Assembly: GCA_030068145.1 (NCBI GenBank)
Contig: JAPJBO010000956.1
Span: 20,676-84,675 of the forward strand
Length of the DNA stretch: 64,000 bases
From: Diplonema papillatum
Lineage: Eukaryota > Euglenozoa > Diplonemea > Diplonemida > Diplonemidae
Direction of reading: 5' to 3'
Shown: piece by piece, positions 11,011 to 22,110 of the stretch
How positions within the stretch are numbered: position 1 is the stretch's first letter
How the letters are laid out: each line of letters starts with the position of its first letter
Translations under genes and position numbers: made by a program
The notes under the pieces: generated by a model
Database searches by the model: none
Seen by the model: the letters and a program-made list of their open reading frames with translations, nothing else
What the model was told of the DNA's origin: nothing

Positions 11011-11167
11011 AGACTCACACCGCAGTCCTGTCTGCAGACACTCAGGTTCCGCGCTGATGATGGTCCGCCTTATGTGTCCGTGGCTTAAAGGACCGAAACA
11101 CGGCGCAGACGGGACCAGTGCGGTGTTGAGCACATACCCATTCCAAGCACGTTCTTGCAATCCCCCC
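11011..11167. repeat. 157-bp repeat, copy 2
   Basis: Second copy of 10511-10667. The two share agactcacaccgcagtcctg at one end and gttcttgcaatcccccc at the other, and lie 200 bp upstream of the TRP-like exon. Confidence 0.85.
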
Positions 11168-11372
11168 CCCCCAATCCCCTTCCCCGAAAAAGTCCCAAGG
11201 GTTACGCTCTCCTTTTCTTTTGCATTTGCTTTCAAAAACAAAACTACACGTTTCTGTTCTGTTTCGCGTCTTCCGACAGCACCGCATATTCTTGAATACG
11301 ACCTTGATGCTAGCATCAAGCATGCACGAACACACTCAGGTACTTAAAAGAGGACCCACGCATCGACTGCAG

Positions 11373-12306
11373 CAGCGGGCGGTATTCGACCTTCTGGACG
11401 CTGAGTCTTGCGTTCCTGTTAGTGTACGGGATTGGGATCCCGCTGGGCGCGTTCGTGTTGCTTCGCAGGCAGCAGATGGTGCTCAGCACGAAACGAGCGC
11501 TGAAGAGGTACGGGTTCCTGTACGCGGGATACCGGCGTTCGAAGTACTGCTGGGAGCTCGTGGTTACAGGTAGGAGACTGCTGCTGGCCGTGCTGCTCGT
11601 GGGGTTGGCGGACCATCCGAGGTATCAGATGTACGCCGCGACGTGGGTGGTGACGCTCTGCATCTTCTTGAACATCTTCATGAAGCCGTTCCAGCACGCG
11701 TTCCTGTGGCGGCTCGAGAACTGCTCGCTGATCTCGCTCCTCGTCACGTTCAACATCGCGCTGTTGTTCCTCGAGGACCTCTCGCCTTCGGCGGAGTCGG
11801 CCCTCAGCCTTTCCGTCCTCATCGTCAACATCAGCGTTCTCGCCGGGTTCGGTCTGTGCATCCTCCGCGAGCTGCGCCGGTCGATCCGAGCGGACATGGA
11901 CCTGAACGAGGACGGCGCCCTCTCGTGCAACGAGGTTACCGTGTGGTTCACCTCGTGGTGGACCTCCCACAAGCCGGAGTCCATGCGAACCGCCCGGGAG
12001 CGCGTCGCCGGCAAGAAGGAGCTGGAGCTCCGCCGGAAGTGGCGCCGCGTCGACGACCTGCACAGGAGGGACATGCGGCTGCCGGCGGCGGCGCCCGAGG
12101 CCGGGCTGGGGCCGCTGGCCGAATTCGGGTACTGGTTGGAATACTACACCGGCAGGGACAAGCGCCGCGACCGGCTGGAATGGCTGGCCGACGTCAGCGA
12201 GCAGGCCGGGCCCAAGAAACGCAGCGGGTACAAAGCGGGTCTCTCCGCTGACCAGGTCCAGCAGTACTGCAACTACGCCATCGGCGAGCTTATCCACCCA
12301 GTTCCG
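11373..12306 (+). CDS. TRP-like multi-pass membrane protein, isolated internal exon with EF hand
   Basis: The open exon follows an acceptor-like ctgcag at about 11367-11372 and ends before GT at 12307 (ccg|gtatgc, phase 0); without splicing the frame stops at 12381. Its start reads WTLSLAFLLVYGIGIP, one membrane segment, followed by a charged loop, YCWELVVTGRRLLLAVLLVG, and three further hydrophobic segments (about YAATWVVTLCIFLNIFM, SLISLLVTFNIALLFL, LSVLIVNISVLAGFGLCIL). A complete EF-hand loop follows (DLNEDGALSCNE, ligands at 1, 3, 5, 7, 9, 12). This arrangement is known from large protist TRP/polycystin-like surface proteins, in which it forms the C-terminal membrane part. No upstream or downstream exon is recognisable among the flanking repeats, so it is either an exon between very long introns or a gene fragment. 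GC content is far above its surroundings. Confidence 0.65.
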
Positions 12307-12381
12307 GTATGCCAACAGTCTGTCGTTCTTTACATCGAACAGAGTCATAAAACTGTAGAGTTTGACCCATCGTTTCCCTAG

Positions 12382-15300
12382 AAGGTTTTCTGCACGCTGC
12401 ACAACCCCCTTCTTTGGAGGTCCGCCTTTACGAGCGAAACTCGAGACGAAGAGCGACGAGTGCACGCAACACCGCACTACACCCCAAATAGGGTAAAATG
12501 GCGATTTCTGGCGATTTTTTGCATTTAGTACTTCCCGTGAACTTCCCAAGTACTTCCTGAGTACACCCTATGTGTTACCAAGTAAGGCCGCCGGATCACA
12601 CCTGACTCAGCATTAGCCAGATGATGCTATCATCAAGATGCTCGGACTCCTGTTTTGGCTCACGGTACTCCCGAACAGTCACGATTTTAACATGAGAAAA
12701 TGGGCGGAACGCACCCACTAGAAAAACACCGCACAGGTGGCTGAGAGCGTGAACATGTAGCACTTTTCTACCGCCGCTCCTGATTGATCATCAGCGGCGG
12801 CATCCAGCTTACAAAGACAGCTACAGCGTTCCCCCTCGTGCGACAGGCTAACTCGATGTTCGACGAATATCCTGAGTGCACCGACAACGCATGGGACAGG
12901 ACTAGGCGTTGAGGTGTCCAGGGGACGAGAGTCCCGTACGCATCCTCGACGAGCCGTGTTGGTCAACACTTCGCAAGTCCCTGGACTGCGAGACTGCGCG
13001 CTAGATGCCGCGGGTTTGGTGCCCGGCTTGAAATCACGCGCTATCCGTTGATCGATCTGCACTCATCCACACACCACTCGCTGTTATGGCGTCGGCTCTT
13101 CTCGGTCCATTGTATCTCAGAACGAGGCCACTTCCGCTCTGCAATTCGTTGTCCGCCGTTGGTGGCCGCAACCCCGTCAGAATCATCTCACCTGGCGTGC
13201 AATTTGAAACGGGGTCGCTCAAGCAAAGTTGAAACATGCAAAAGTTCAACAAGAAAACCACAAAAAGCTAACCCAAGCAACTCCCGGGGAAACCCCCCCC
13301 CAGCCAATAAAAAAATCAACCTATTCCAGGGGGTGGGGGAATAGTTGACTCGCACGATCTTGACGGACAGCAAGCAATTGATCCAATTTCTCAACAGAAT
13401 TACGCATTTCTTTGCTGTTTCACACGAAGGATCTAATGAGGAAGGGGGTCGGGTCCTAATTTACTCCGCAATCTGCACAACTCAAGAGATCTAGTCGGCT
13501 ATTCCCTGCAGTTAAGCCAGCCATCCCCATCTCCTAGGGTTGCATTTCATTGCCTGGTGCTGTATCCGTCTATCAGGGCCATGTAAATTTGTCGCATTAG
13601 TGTGTGGGCCGTTGAAGCGTGGATGATGCCTCTCGCGCTGCTCCCCTTGAGGTTCCTGGCTAATGCCAAAGCGCCGCCGCCCGGGTTAAGGGGTTGTGGG
13701 GCCAGGGCCAGGGAGGCTGTTCGGAGGGGTCACCACAATTTGTCGCATTAGTGTGATTGTCAGGCCTTCGACTACTGCACTTCAGTGAGGGAATACTGCC
13801 AAGGATTTCGTAAGTTATAAACCATCATTTCCATTCTTCTTCTTCACCTTCACAAACAAAAGGAAGGGGGGACGTGGAGAGGGTGGCTGTTGCTTTCACG
13901 TTTTCCCTTTGACAGTATTTTCCCCGAGAGAAACGCAACAAGAACGAAGGCCCGAATTCCCCTGAGCAACGCACTATTACACTACTGCAGTATACAACAA
14001 AAAAGAAGTACACATAACCGGCTGAGCAAAGATCGCCGGAAGCACTGAAACCTGCAGGGACCACACAATTAAGTCGCAAACTTCAACTGACAAGTCGATG
14101 CACCACCGGGACAGGAAACGAAAGAATAGCCGAAAAGACAGCTTGGCAGCTCATCAATCCCGGTTGATCGTCGGTTAAACGCATTTTTTTCACTTCACGT
14201 CTGAACTGATCAGCAAGAGAGGAGTGTTTTTTGGAAGTATTTTTCACTGCTACTTAGCCTACTCGACACATCTGCGTCGTGGGAAATACTCGAGGAGTCG
14301 CCAGTTGCAAATTGCAAGTATAGTGTGGTAGTCTAATTCAAGCATGCCGGCCCAACAAGAGCAACAGCTGAGACGACCCATTGCCCGAGTATTTTCTTGT
14401 GCACTTTGCACATCGCGCAGTTGATCCCATGTGTCGCGTATCAGGAATGACGCGTCGACCAGAGGAGAGACCAAGAGTTCTGCGCTCCAGCCTCAAAAGC
14501 TGGAGTTAAAGTTTTGACGCAAAAGCGCATTTTCAACTGTAAAAAAAGCAGTGCGTGCAACGCGCACTCGGTCTTTTTCAGGCGTTGGCAAACGTGGGGG
14601 AAAAATACGTGGCGCTCCACAAAAGCGTCCGACAATCGGATGTTGAAACATGAGCTCCACCACCCACACGAAGAGGGGCGGCGCTGCAACCCAGGGATAC
14701 GAGTTCTGTTGCCTCTTTCCTCCCCCCCGCCGACTAAGAAGTTCCCCCTCCCGGGAGTTCTGCAGTTCCGGCTGCCGAGAATGAAACGCATTTTCAGCCC
14801 ATCGTTTCGCCAGCATTTTAGGTTCCGCCGGATTCCGTTCCGTTCATATAGCTTCCTTTTCTCGAACGTCTGCGAAAGCATCATACGTAGACCATCGTAC
14901 CTGGACCCCCGCGCTTACGGTACCGTTTATAAGCACCTGCTTCACAAGAAGCACTCGGAGGAGGCCGCTAGTTGCGAACCGCAAAGGCTGGACGTCGGCT
15001 CAGAGTCTGATGATGAACTCGGCACTGGCTCTCGACTTCTGCGAACCATCGCACGACCGCGCGAAGATCGCGCCTCTCCCCGGCTATGCTCGGCCCTATA
15101 CCCCAATGACTAAGGCAGACCATCGCTACAGATACTCTGCATTCAATCCTCAACTATCAGGAACCAATCGGCTTATTTGACAGTTTCAGTTGTACCGAAG
15201 GGAGCAATCCCAACGGTTGCACCTGAAAGATAAACCGAAGCCAACGAGAACGAGCTGATACAGGTAACCCCTCAGAGAGGTTTATACCCTGTGCACGCGA

Positions 15301-16198
15301 AGAACAAGACACATCCGTATCATTATTACAAGCCCCCGCCTTCTCAGAACCTGTGGGGCAATTCATTTTGCCCCATTTTTCTTCTGCGGACCTCGTCGCG
15401 ATTGTGGTGGTGGGCGCCTGACCACGATAGGCAGATGCCGCTGTCACAGGAGGCTGCACCACCACTGGTGCAGTCACGCAGGTGACCACCTGGGGCACCC
15501 CCCGGGTGTCCCAGGTTTGGCATTTACCCGTTCCAGCTTTAGTCCAGTTCAACATTAATCCAATTACGGTACATTTAGGTCCATTTGATGCTAGCATCTA
15601 GCATCAAAGTAGTTGAGAGTCAACCCGACGCGCATCAGCCAAATAACTATCGCGGTTAAGTACACAGCAGCCCCCCTATCACGACGCCTCACAAGTCTGC
15701 GATCCGCGTATATCACCGGGGTAGCAAATGTGGCCGCGCAAGATGACTTTGGCTGGCCACTCAAGCAACCCGGCAGAGCTTCCCCCCACGCGCGCCGTAC
15801 TGCCATCCGGCCTGCGCCGAAGAAGTTGCAGAGAAATCTCTGCAAGGCCACACGATGGAGACTCAAGCTGGGCTTTTCAGGATGTGACTCGGGCACACCC
15901 TTAAACTCCAGTTTCTGACGCTGACATCCGTGTACAGCCGCAACTCGCTTTGAAAACAGAGAGGCACACACGAACGAAACGAATAGCGACCTGAATTGAA
16001 TCTTCGTTTCTTATCCGTCGGCCTCCGTTTATGTTTGTTGTCCTCTTCGTCCCCTCTTCACCCCTCGTCATCTTGTTTCTTCCATCGAAAACAAGAACAA
16101 CAAATAAGACACGAGACCGTCAGGCCAAAGCTGTGGACCAACGTTAAGCGGCACGCGTTTCTTCGTTGCCCGAATCTACCATTCTTTTCCAGCGCGTA
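12382..16198. other. Long stretch without recognised gene
   Basis: Lower-GC DNA with repeat fragments: the motif tttgtcgcattagtgtg twice (about 13590 and 13739), left ends of the common MITE family near 14265-14330 and at 14926-14990, and a block at 15470-15590 (gggtgtcccaggttt..., attaccgtaattgg-type sequence on the other strand) shared with 33650-33700 and 37100-37230. Several open frames exist on both strands, but none shows domain-like composition and some run through repeats. Confidence 0.5.
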
Positions 16199-17228
16199 TC
16201 AACGATGGCCTGATGTGCACACAAAGGGCGCGCAATGATGTCGGCTTTGGTAGTTGCTCCCGGCTGTTCCATTGTGGTAGAAAGGGGAACCTGCCCCACC
16301 GCCCCCCCTCGCGCGAAGAACCCCCCGTGACGGATTCTCCTGTTCTCTGGTAGCACGGGTGGCCCTGTCTGCAGACACTCAGGTTCCGCGCTGATGATGG
16401 TCCGCCTTATGTGTCCGTGGTTTAAAGGACCGAAACCCACCGCGCAGACGGGACCAGTGCGGTGTTGAGCCCATTCCAAACACCCCCCCCTCGCGCGAAG
16501 AAAAGGCCCCTGCTGTTCCCCAGCGAGCATTATGCAGGATCAACGATGGCCTGATGTGCACACAAAGGGCGCGCAATGATGTCGGCTTTGGTAGTTGCTC
16601 CCGGCTGTTCCATTGTGGTAGAAAGGGGAACCTGCCCCACCGCCCCCCCTCGCGCGAAGAACCCCCCGTGACGGATTCTCCTGTGCTCTGGTAGCACGGG
16701 TGGCCCTGTCTGCAGACACTCAGGTTCCGCGCTGATGATGGTCCGCCTTATGTGTCCGTGGTTTAAAGGACCGAAACACACCGCGCAGACGGGACCAGTG
16801 CGGTGTTGAGCCCATTCCAAACACCCCCCCCTCGCGCGAAGAAAAGGCCCCTGCTGTTCCCCAGCGAGCATTATGCAGGATCAACGATGGCCTGATGTGC
16901 ACACAAAGGGCGCGCAATGATGTCGGCTTTGGTAGTTGCTCCCGGCTGTTCCATTGTGGTAGAAAGGGGAACCTGCCCCACCGCCCCCCCTCGCGCGAAG
17001 AACCCCCCGTGACGGATTCTCCTGTGCTCTGGTAGCACGGGTGGCCCTGTCTGCAGACACTCAGGTTCCGCGCTGATGATGGTCCGCCTTTTGTGTCCGT
17101 GGTTTAAAGGACCGAAACCCACCGCGCAGACGGGACCAGTGCGGTGTTGAGCCCATTCCAAACACCCCCCCATCCCCCCTCGCGCGAAGAAAAGGCCCCT
17201 GCTGTTCCCCAGCGAGCATTATGCAGGA
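16199..17228. repeat. 341-bp tandem array, three copies
   Basis: Copies begin at 16199, 16540 and 16881 (each tcaacgatggcctgatg). The first two are exactly 341 bp; the third is 348 bp owing to a few extra C/T bases near 17165. The copies differ at only a handful of positions. Each contains the 157-bp repeat core also found at 10.5 and 11.0 kb. No start-to-stop gene is credible in it. Confidence 0.9.
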
Positions 17229-17823
17229 AAGTCGGCATCTCTTTTTTGTGTCTGACAAATGCAAATTTGTCAAGAACAAACCCCGATCGATGGCAGCGTG
17301 CTATCCTCACTCCCTATAGATGAACGAAACACCGTCTCCTCAGAGAGCATACTTGCCGCAACTTGGAACGCACAACAAGGAACGTTGGCACGCGTACAGG
17401 TCTAATTGCACAAACACAGCCCCCCCCCCACCCCCCCGGCCACCCGGCATAAAAAACACAAAATAAATCAAACGGAGCTGGTCATCCCGTCAGCAAAGAA
17501 AAAGACAAGAGAGAAGGGCAGACGAAGACCCGCCGGCAAGGTCCGCTCTGGCCCCAGTCACACACACACACACACGCAGCCCCACAAAGCAAAAGGGTCC
17601 CCTCTCCTTCTCCCTGTTCTCAGTTCCGCTAACGGGGCGAGCACGGATCGGAGGACCCTCTTTTCTCTTTTGTCCATACGGGAAAAAAGAGACCCAAGAG
17701 ACGCGGGCAACTGAGTGTGTTCACCCCCGCGTGCTGTGCGCAGCGTCGATCGAGTCTCCAACCTGGCACCCCGCCGCGAGTGCTGCCGAACTTGGGTGAG
17801 AGGCGCTCGCCGGCGCTGAGAAG
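17229..17823. promoter_or_regulatory. 5' flank of the NIPA-type gene with possible splice acceptor
   Basis: It holds a repeat fragment (17240-17330), a C-rich run at 17420, a (CA)n tract near 17560-17577, and a strong pyrimidine stretch ending in CAG at 17623 (cctctccttctccctgttct, then cag). Such a tract 200 bp before the ATG could be the acceptor of a 5'UTR intron or of spliced-leader trans-splicing. Without RNA data neither can be shown. Confidence 0.35.
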
Positions 17824-19122
17824 ATGCACCGATGGATCATCGGCGTGCTGGTGTCGATGACCGGGACGTTCTCGTCCGGCCTCGGGGACAATTTGGTGCG
17901 GTACTCGTACCGTCTGAACGACGAAGCCGCCGAGTGCGACAAGAAGCGGCCGTACAAAAGCCCGTGGTGGGTCTGCGGGTGGACGCTGACCGTCCTTGTC
18001 GACACGGGGTGCAACGCCCTGGCCCTCGCGCTCGCCCCCTTGTCTTTGATCATGCCGCTGGGCGCGCTGCACATCCTGTGGGGCGCGTTCTTCGCCCGCA
18101 CGATCAACAAGGAGCCGCTGCTCCGCATGGGGATCGCCGGGTGCATCACCATCGTCATGGGCGTCGCGCTGGTGCTCGCGTCGGCGCCGCGGGATTCGAT
18201 CACGCGGTCGTTCAGCGAGACGCTCGACATCATGTACACGTTCGGATTCATTTTCGGGCAGGCGTTCGTGCTCACGCTGATCCTCTGCGGCAGCTACTTC
18301 ACGTGGTTCTCACACTGGCCGGCGCTCCGGCAGTTCTCGGCGCCGACGGTCGCGGGGCTCTTCGGCGCAAGCAGCAACTTGATGCTCAAAATCGTCGAGT
18401 CGCTGATCTCCGCCGAGCACGGCGACGTCTTCAAGCACTGGGAGTTCTGGGTCATAGCCATCGCGACCATCGGCCTCGCGGTCTGCCAGCTGACGACGCT
18501 CAACCACGCACTCGCGACCTGCGAAGCTGTCAACGTCGTCCCCGTCGCGAACTCGGTGCTGCTGATCGGAGGTGTGTGTTGTGGACCCGTTTTCGTGCCT
18601 TCCTTTGCGGGGGTACGGCGACGCTGTGTGCGTGTCTGTGTGTGCATGTGCCGAATGGGGTGTGCAAAAAGGGGGGCAAACCGATGGAGCCTGCGTTTTG
18701 TTTGTTTTTGCTTTTTACCCCTCCAACCTCGCTTTGGCGAGTGGATATGAGTAGTTCCGTCGTAAACGTTGGGATTCCAACTTGACGACGCGCCGGACCC
18801 TGTGCGCACTTTGCACACTGCACTACAAAGAACCCATCCATCCCAAGTGACCAGTCATTTACTCTACGCACCCGCAGGAACTATAAACGGGCTGGTCTGC
18901 TTCAACGACTCGGATTCTACGCTCGCCGACTGGCAAATTGCGTGCCTGTCATGCGGGATGTGCACCGTTGTCATTGGCATCGTGACACTCAGCATGCGGC
19001 AGAGCGGGGAAGGTCCCCCGCCGTCGAAAAGCATGGCCGACGATGCTAGCGCCTCGGCGCTCTTGTCCGGCACGCAGAGGAACTACAAAACACAGAACAA
19101 CGACGAGGAGCAGCCGGAGTAA
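17824..19122 (+). CDS. NIPA: NIPA-type magnesium transporter
   Basis: Two exons: 17824-18571 and 18878-19122, joined in phase 1 (atc gga g|gtgtgt ... cccgcag|ga act ata). The spliced product is 330 residues, a normal length for the NIPA (DUF803) family of Mg2+ transporters of plasma membrane and endosomes. It has about nine hydrophobic segments. The family's best-known stretch is present: NALALALAPLSLIMPLGALHILWG, in which the APLSLIMPLGAL core matches the conserved APxSLVxPLGAL pattern. The second exon supplies the last membrane segment (IACLSCGMCTVVIGIVTLS) and a short hydrophilic C-terminal tail. The first ATG at 17824 gives an N-terminus starting directly with a membrane segment, as usual for the family. 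The intron contains an internal GT-rich run near 18635-18650. Other drug/metabolite transporters are a weaker alternative. Confidence 0.9.
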
Positions 19123-21456
19123 GCAGGCCGGCCGGCGCCCAAATTGTGTGCACGTGCCAGCATTTCAAGTCGGCGAGCAAACAGGGGTGCTCCACCACCC
19201 GCCCTCACCTCCTCTGGTGACTGGTTTCCCCCCGCCCGGATCTGCCGTGAAGCGCGGCGCCCGAACGTGTCAGCTTCCGGAGATGGGCTCTCCATCGGAA
19301 AGCCCAACCGGTCCAAGTTCGAAGACCGCTTGTGGAGCGTCAGTAGGCGGCAGCGCCGCAGATTCAGGGTTGTCGTTGGGGTTGGCGGCTAGTTGGTCTG
19401 CTGCAGAATCCGTCGCTATATTTTCTGTTTCCAACCGGAAAGGGTGTGTACTGCTGCGATGCGTTTGTCATCCGGATTATTGATCAATGCGACGGACGAG
19501 CATGGACTCCCCGGGTCGAGCACTGTCTGCACCGCGTTCAGTGTCGGGCGCTGGATCGCCAACGCGCGCAGACGCGCAAAAGCGAACACGATACTTCCGT
19601 CTGAGTGTGCCACGGAAGCTCGCTCCGGCGCATGAGCAGCTTTGGCATCAGGGAAATTTTTGTCCAACACTCCATGTCGCCATGGGTGCACACTCCGGAC
19701 GCACGGACACATTCAGTATCGGGGAGATCGTCTTATACATCATGGGAGCTCGCGCTCTCCCGTGCTCTCCAAAAGGAGTCAGTTTCGGACGAAACCAGTC
19801 CGTGCGCAGCTTCTGCTTCACCCACTCCCAAGCTCTGATGGTCTGCCGTATCGCGAGGACTTTCGCCGGATCATACCAGACGGGAGTGGCAGCAGCGCGG
19901 TTCAATCTACCCCACAGCCACTAGTTTGTTGCTGGGGTGCTGGCGGGGTGTTGAAGCGCAGCTTCCCGTCCTCTCAGCCACGCCTCAACTCGACGGCTTA
20001 TTCAAAAGTCGGAATGCCATCGTGAGGTAGCAGTGGTACTCAACACGCTCAACACGACGCGTGCAAAACCGACCAACCGAGCTGCAATCGATTTGACTTC
20101 CGGAGCCCGGCGGTGCACCCAATCTGGGCGCAGCCAAACAAGACATGCGTCTCAAGATTCTTCTACCCTGCTTTGCGCCTTTTGCAAGTCCGCAGGTGGG
20201 TGCCTTCAACATGCAGCCCGACGGAATGTGACTGGTCTTTGCTGGGCCTCGATGGCTCTCCACGGGCACCATCGATTTTTTTTTGAACGATATTTTCAGG
20301 AAATACTCGGGGTGGGGCCAGTTAAGAAATACCGACCGATTCTGAGCAACGTTGGCAACCGTCGCGGGTTTAACCACGGCGAAAGCGCGCCGAAGGTGGC
20401 CTCCGGTGTCGATACTCAGTGTAAAGGCCGGCGAAAGCTGCAAAACCTTACTCATTTGCGCAAAATACTACACATCAAACGTCAAAGATTTTGTGATCCA
20501 AAAAGTGGGACAATCGTCAAACGTCAGTTTTGGTGATCCAAAAAGTGGGACAACCCTCAAACGTCAACAGTTTTTGTGACCCAAAAAGTTGGGACAACCC
20601 TGGGGCAAGAGCCCGAATCGCAAAGGAGGAAATGTGTCCTGCGGGGGCGTTCAACGACACTGGCACCTCCTCCGAGTAATTTCCCGAAATTGTATGCCGA
20701 GAGATAAAAGAACGTTGTGTCACAGCAGCGAGGAAAAGGGGGAAAAAAAAAACATGATCGGCAACACAAAACAAAACGTCCCCATACCGTCATGGTTAAC
20801 GAAAAAGAATGAAGGGGAAAACTGTGTTTTTGTCGGAAGGGAATATTCGTGTATACAAAGCAACCAATTGAAGGAAGATGTGTTCCGGTAAGAAACAGTT
20901 TGTTTATTTTGAGAGCGCGCGCTGCTTACACCACTTGGAAACAGGTCTGGAGGTGCTGTGGGCTCACGAAACCGCTTTTCTGATCTCGAGGCTTCCCGTC
21001 CCCAAGTGCCGAAGCTCTTTTGCAGGCCTGAGAGTGCGTAGTAGTAGAGCTAGCGATCGGAAACGGAGTCTTGTGCACATAAACAAGACACAGTTCCCGT
21101 CGATGAGCACCTAGACACGATCAGCACAAAAGCGCGCCAAAAAAAGTGTGTAAAATGACAGAAAAGCAGGGACCGCCCGACCTCGCTTTCCCGCCCCTTT
21201 GTTTCCCGAGTCAGTCTATCAAACACCTGCACTCTAAAAAAAAAAAAAAAACAACTGCCTTCGGGTAGGCTAGTCTGACACTAGTTGTCGTCGGGGGAAA
21301 AAAAAAAAAAAAGACATGCCCATTCCGGCCCCGCCTAAACGGTCAACCGGAGACTTAAATAAAGAACACGAAGCACGAACCGGTCTGAACCACGGGCCAA
21401 GGGAATTGTGCCAAAAACTCCGTGGTACTCTATTTCTTCTCATTTCTTTGTGTATG
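19123..21456. other. Intergenic stretch without recognised gene
   Basis: Several frames of 70-170 codons are open, but none has recognisable motifs and they overlap one another in all frames. It contains the 45-bp tandem repeat at 20475-20605 and A/T tracts near 21238 and 21298. A motif (gggtaggctagtctgac, followed by an A-rich tail) at about 21265-21310 recurs at about 26090 and 41232. Confidence 0.45.
20475..20605. repeat. ~45-bp tandem repeat, three copies
   Basis: Units of the type caaacgtcaaagattttgtg followed by atccaaaaagtgggacaacc are repeated three times with growing divergence toward the right. Confidence 0.85.
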
Positions 21457-21675
21457 GTACCAGGGAAAGCCTGCTGCACGGGAGCCAAGCTTCACGTGTT
21501 TGGCGGTACTGCGGTCTGAGCCACGGGCCTACGGGTCAAGTGGTTACCGATTTCCCAAACTAAAGCATCAAGGCGTGGCGCACCTTGGGGTTTGGCGCTT
21601 GCGCTGAACACAAGCTCGTCGAGACGGTCAGCCACAGGGCAGAGCGGACGGGGTTGTGGCACTGTGCTGCCTCCC
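21457..21675 (-). repeat. Interspersed repeat, inverted copy of 35085-35320
   Basis: Over more than 200 bp this block is the reverse complement, with scattered changes, of 35085-35320. Shared landmarks are gccaagcttcacgtgtt, ccacgggcctacgggtcaag, gatttcccaaact and cacagggcagagcggacg. Confidence 0.8.
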
Positions 21676-21821
21676 GACTCAAGCTTTGCAAGCTGTGGGT
21701 GACCGTCACGTTCCCCGGGACCAGGAGCGGCCTTTTTCTTCTTTCTTCCCGTTTTCACACTTCTTCTTCTCATTTCTTTTGCCTCCGTTCTCGGACGGGT
21801 CTTATTTTATGAAAAATAAAC

Positions 21822-22110
21822 CCATCCGAGGGTCTGGAGATGGCATCCTGCGAGGAGGCGCGATAGCAGCGGTGTGTGGATGAAACAGAGCAATCGAGTG
21901 AAATCACACGACTTCAAGTCGGTGCAAGCCCGCAAAAGCTTCTGTTCTATCAGCTTTTGACGGTAGTGTAGTGGATGGGCTACCGTGGCTGTAACGGGTA
22001 ACGGGGGATTAGGGTTCGATTCCGGAGAGGGAGCCTGAGAAACGGCTACCACGCCTAAGAATGGCAGCAGGGTGCGCAAAAAAAGAATCCATCCGAGGGT
22101 CTGGAGATGG
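21822..22110. repeat. 22-bp direct repeats bracketing the SSU rRNA fragment
   Basis: The 22 bases at 21822-21843 (starting ccatccgagggt, ending ggagatgg) recur exactly at 22089-22110. They enclose 245 bp that include the SSU rRNA fragment. They could be a long target-site duplication or short blocks of homology left by the insertion or by later recombination. Confidence 0.8.
21908..22079 (+). pseudogene. Nuclear SSU (18S) rRNA fragment
   Basis: The middle part is unmistakable 5'-domain SSU rRNA: ttagggttcgattccggaga, then gggagcctgagaaacggcta, then ccac...ggcagcag...gcgcaaa. Upstream, ctgttctatcagcttttgac and ggtagtgtagtggatgggctaccgtgg match the preceding SSU helix region. About 170 bp are retained, with substitutions at normally invariant sites (for example gggggattagg for ggagaattagg, and cgcctaagaatgg for catccaaggaagg), so it is a dead copy. 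The rest of the SSU gene is absent on both sides. Confidence 0.85.

Noticed and set aside
11419-12549. 376-codon minus-strand open frame over the TRP-like exon
   Set aside because: It is antisense to a clear membrane-protein exon; the high GC content at third positions keeps the reverse frame open.
14514-15113. 199-codon plus-strand open frame
   Set aside because: It runs through a left end of MITE-like family 1 and has no domain-like features.
16199-17228. CRISPR-like array
   Set aside because: The units are 341-bp whole-unit repeats without unique spacers, and the window is eukaryotic.
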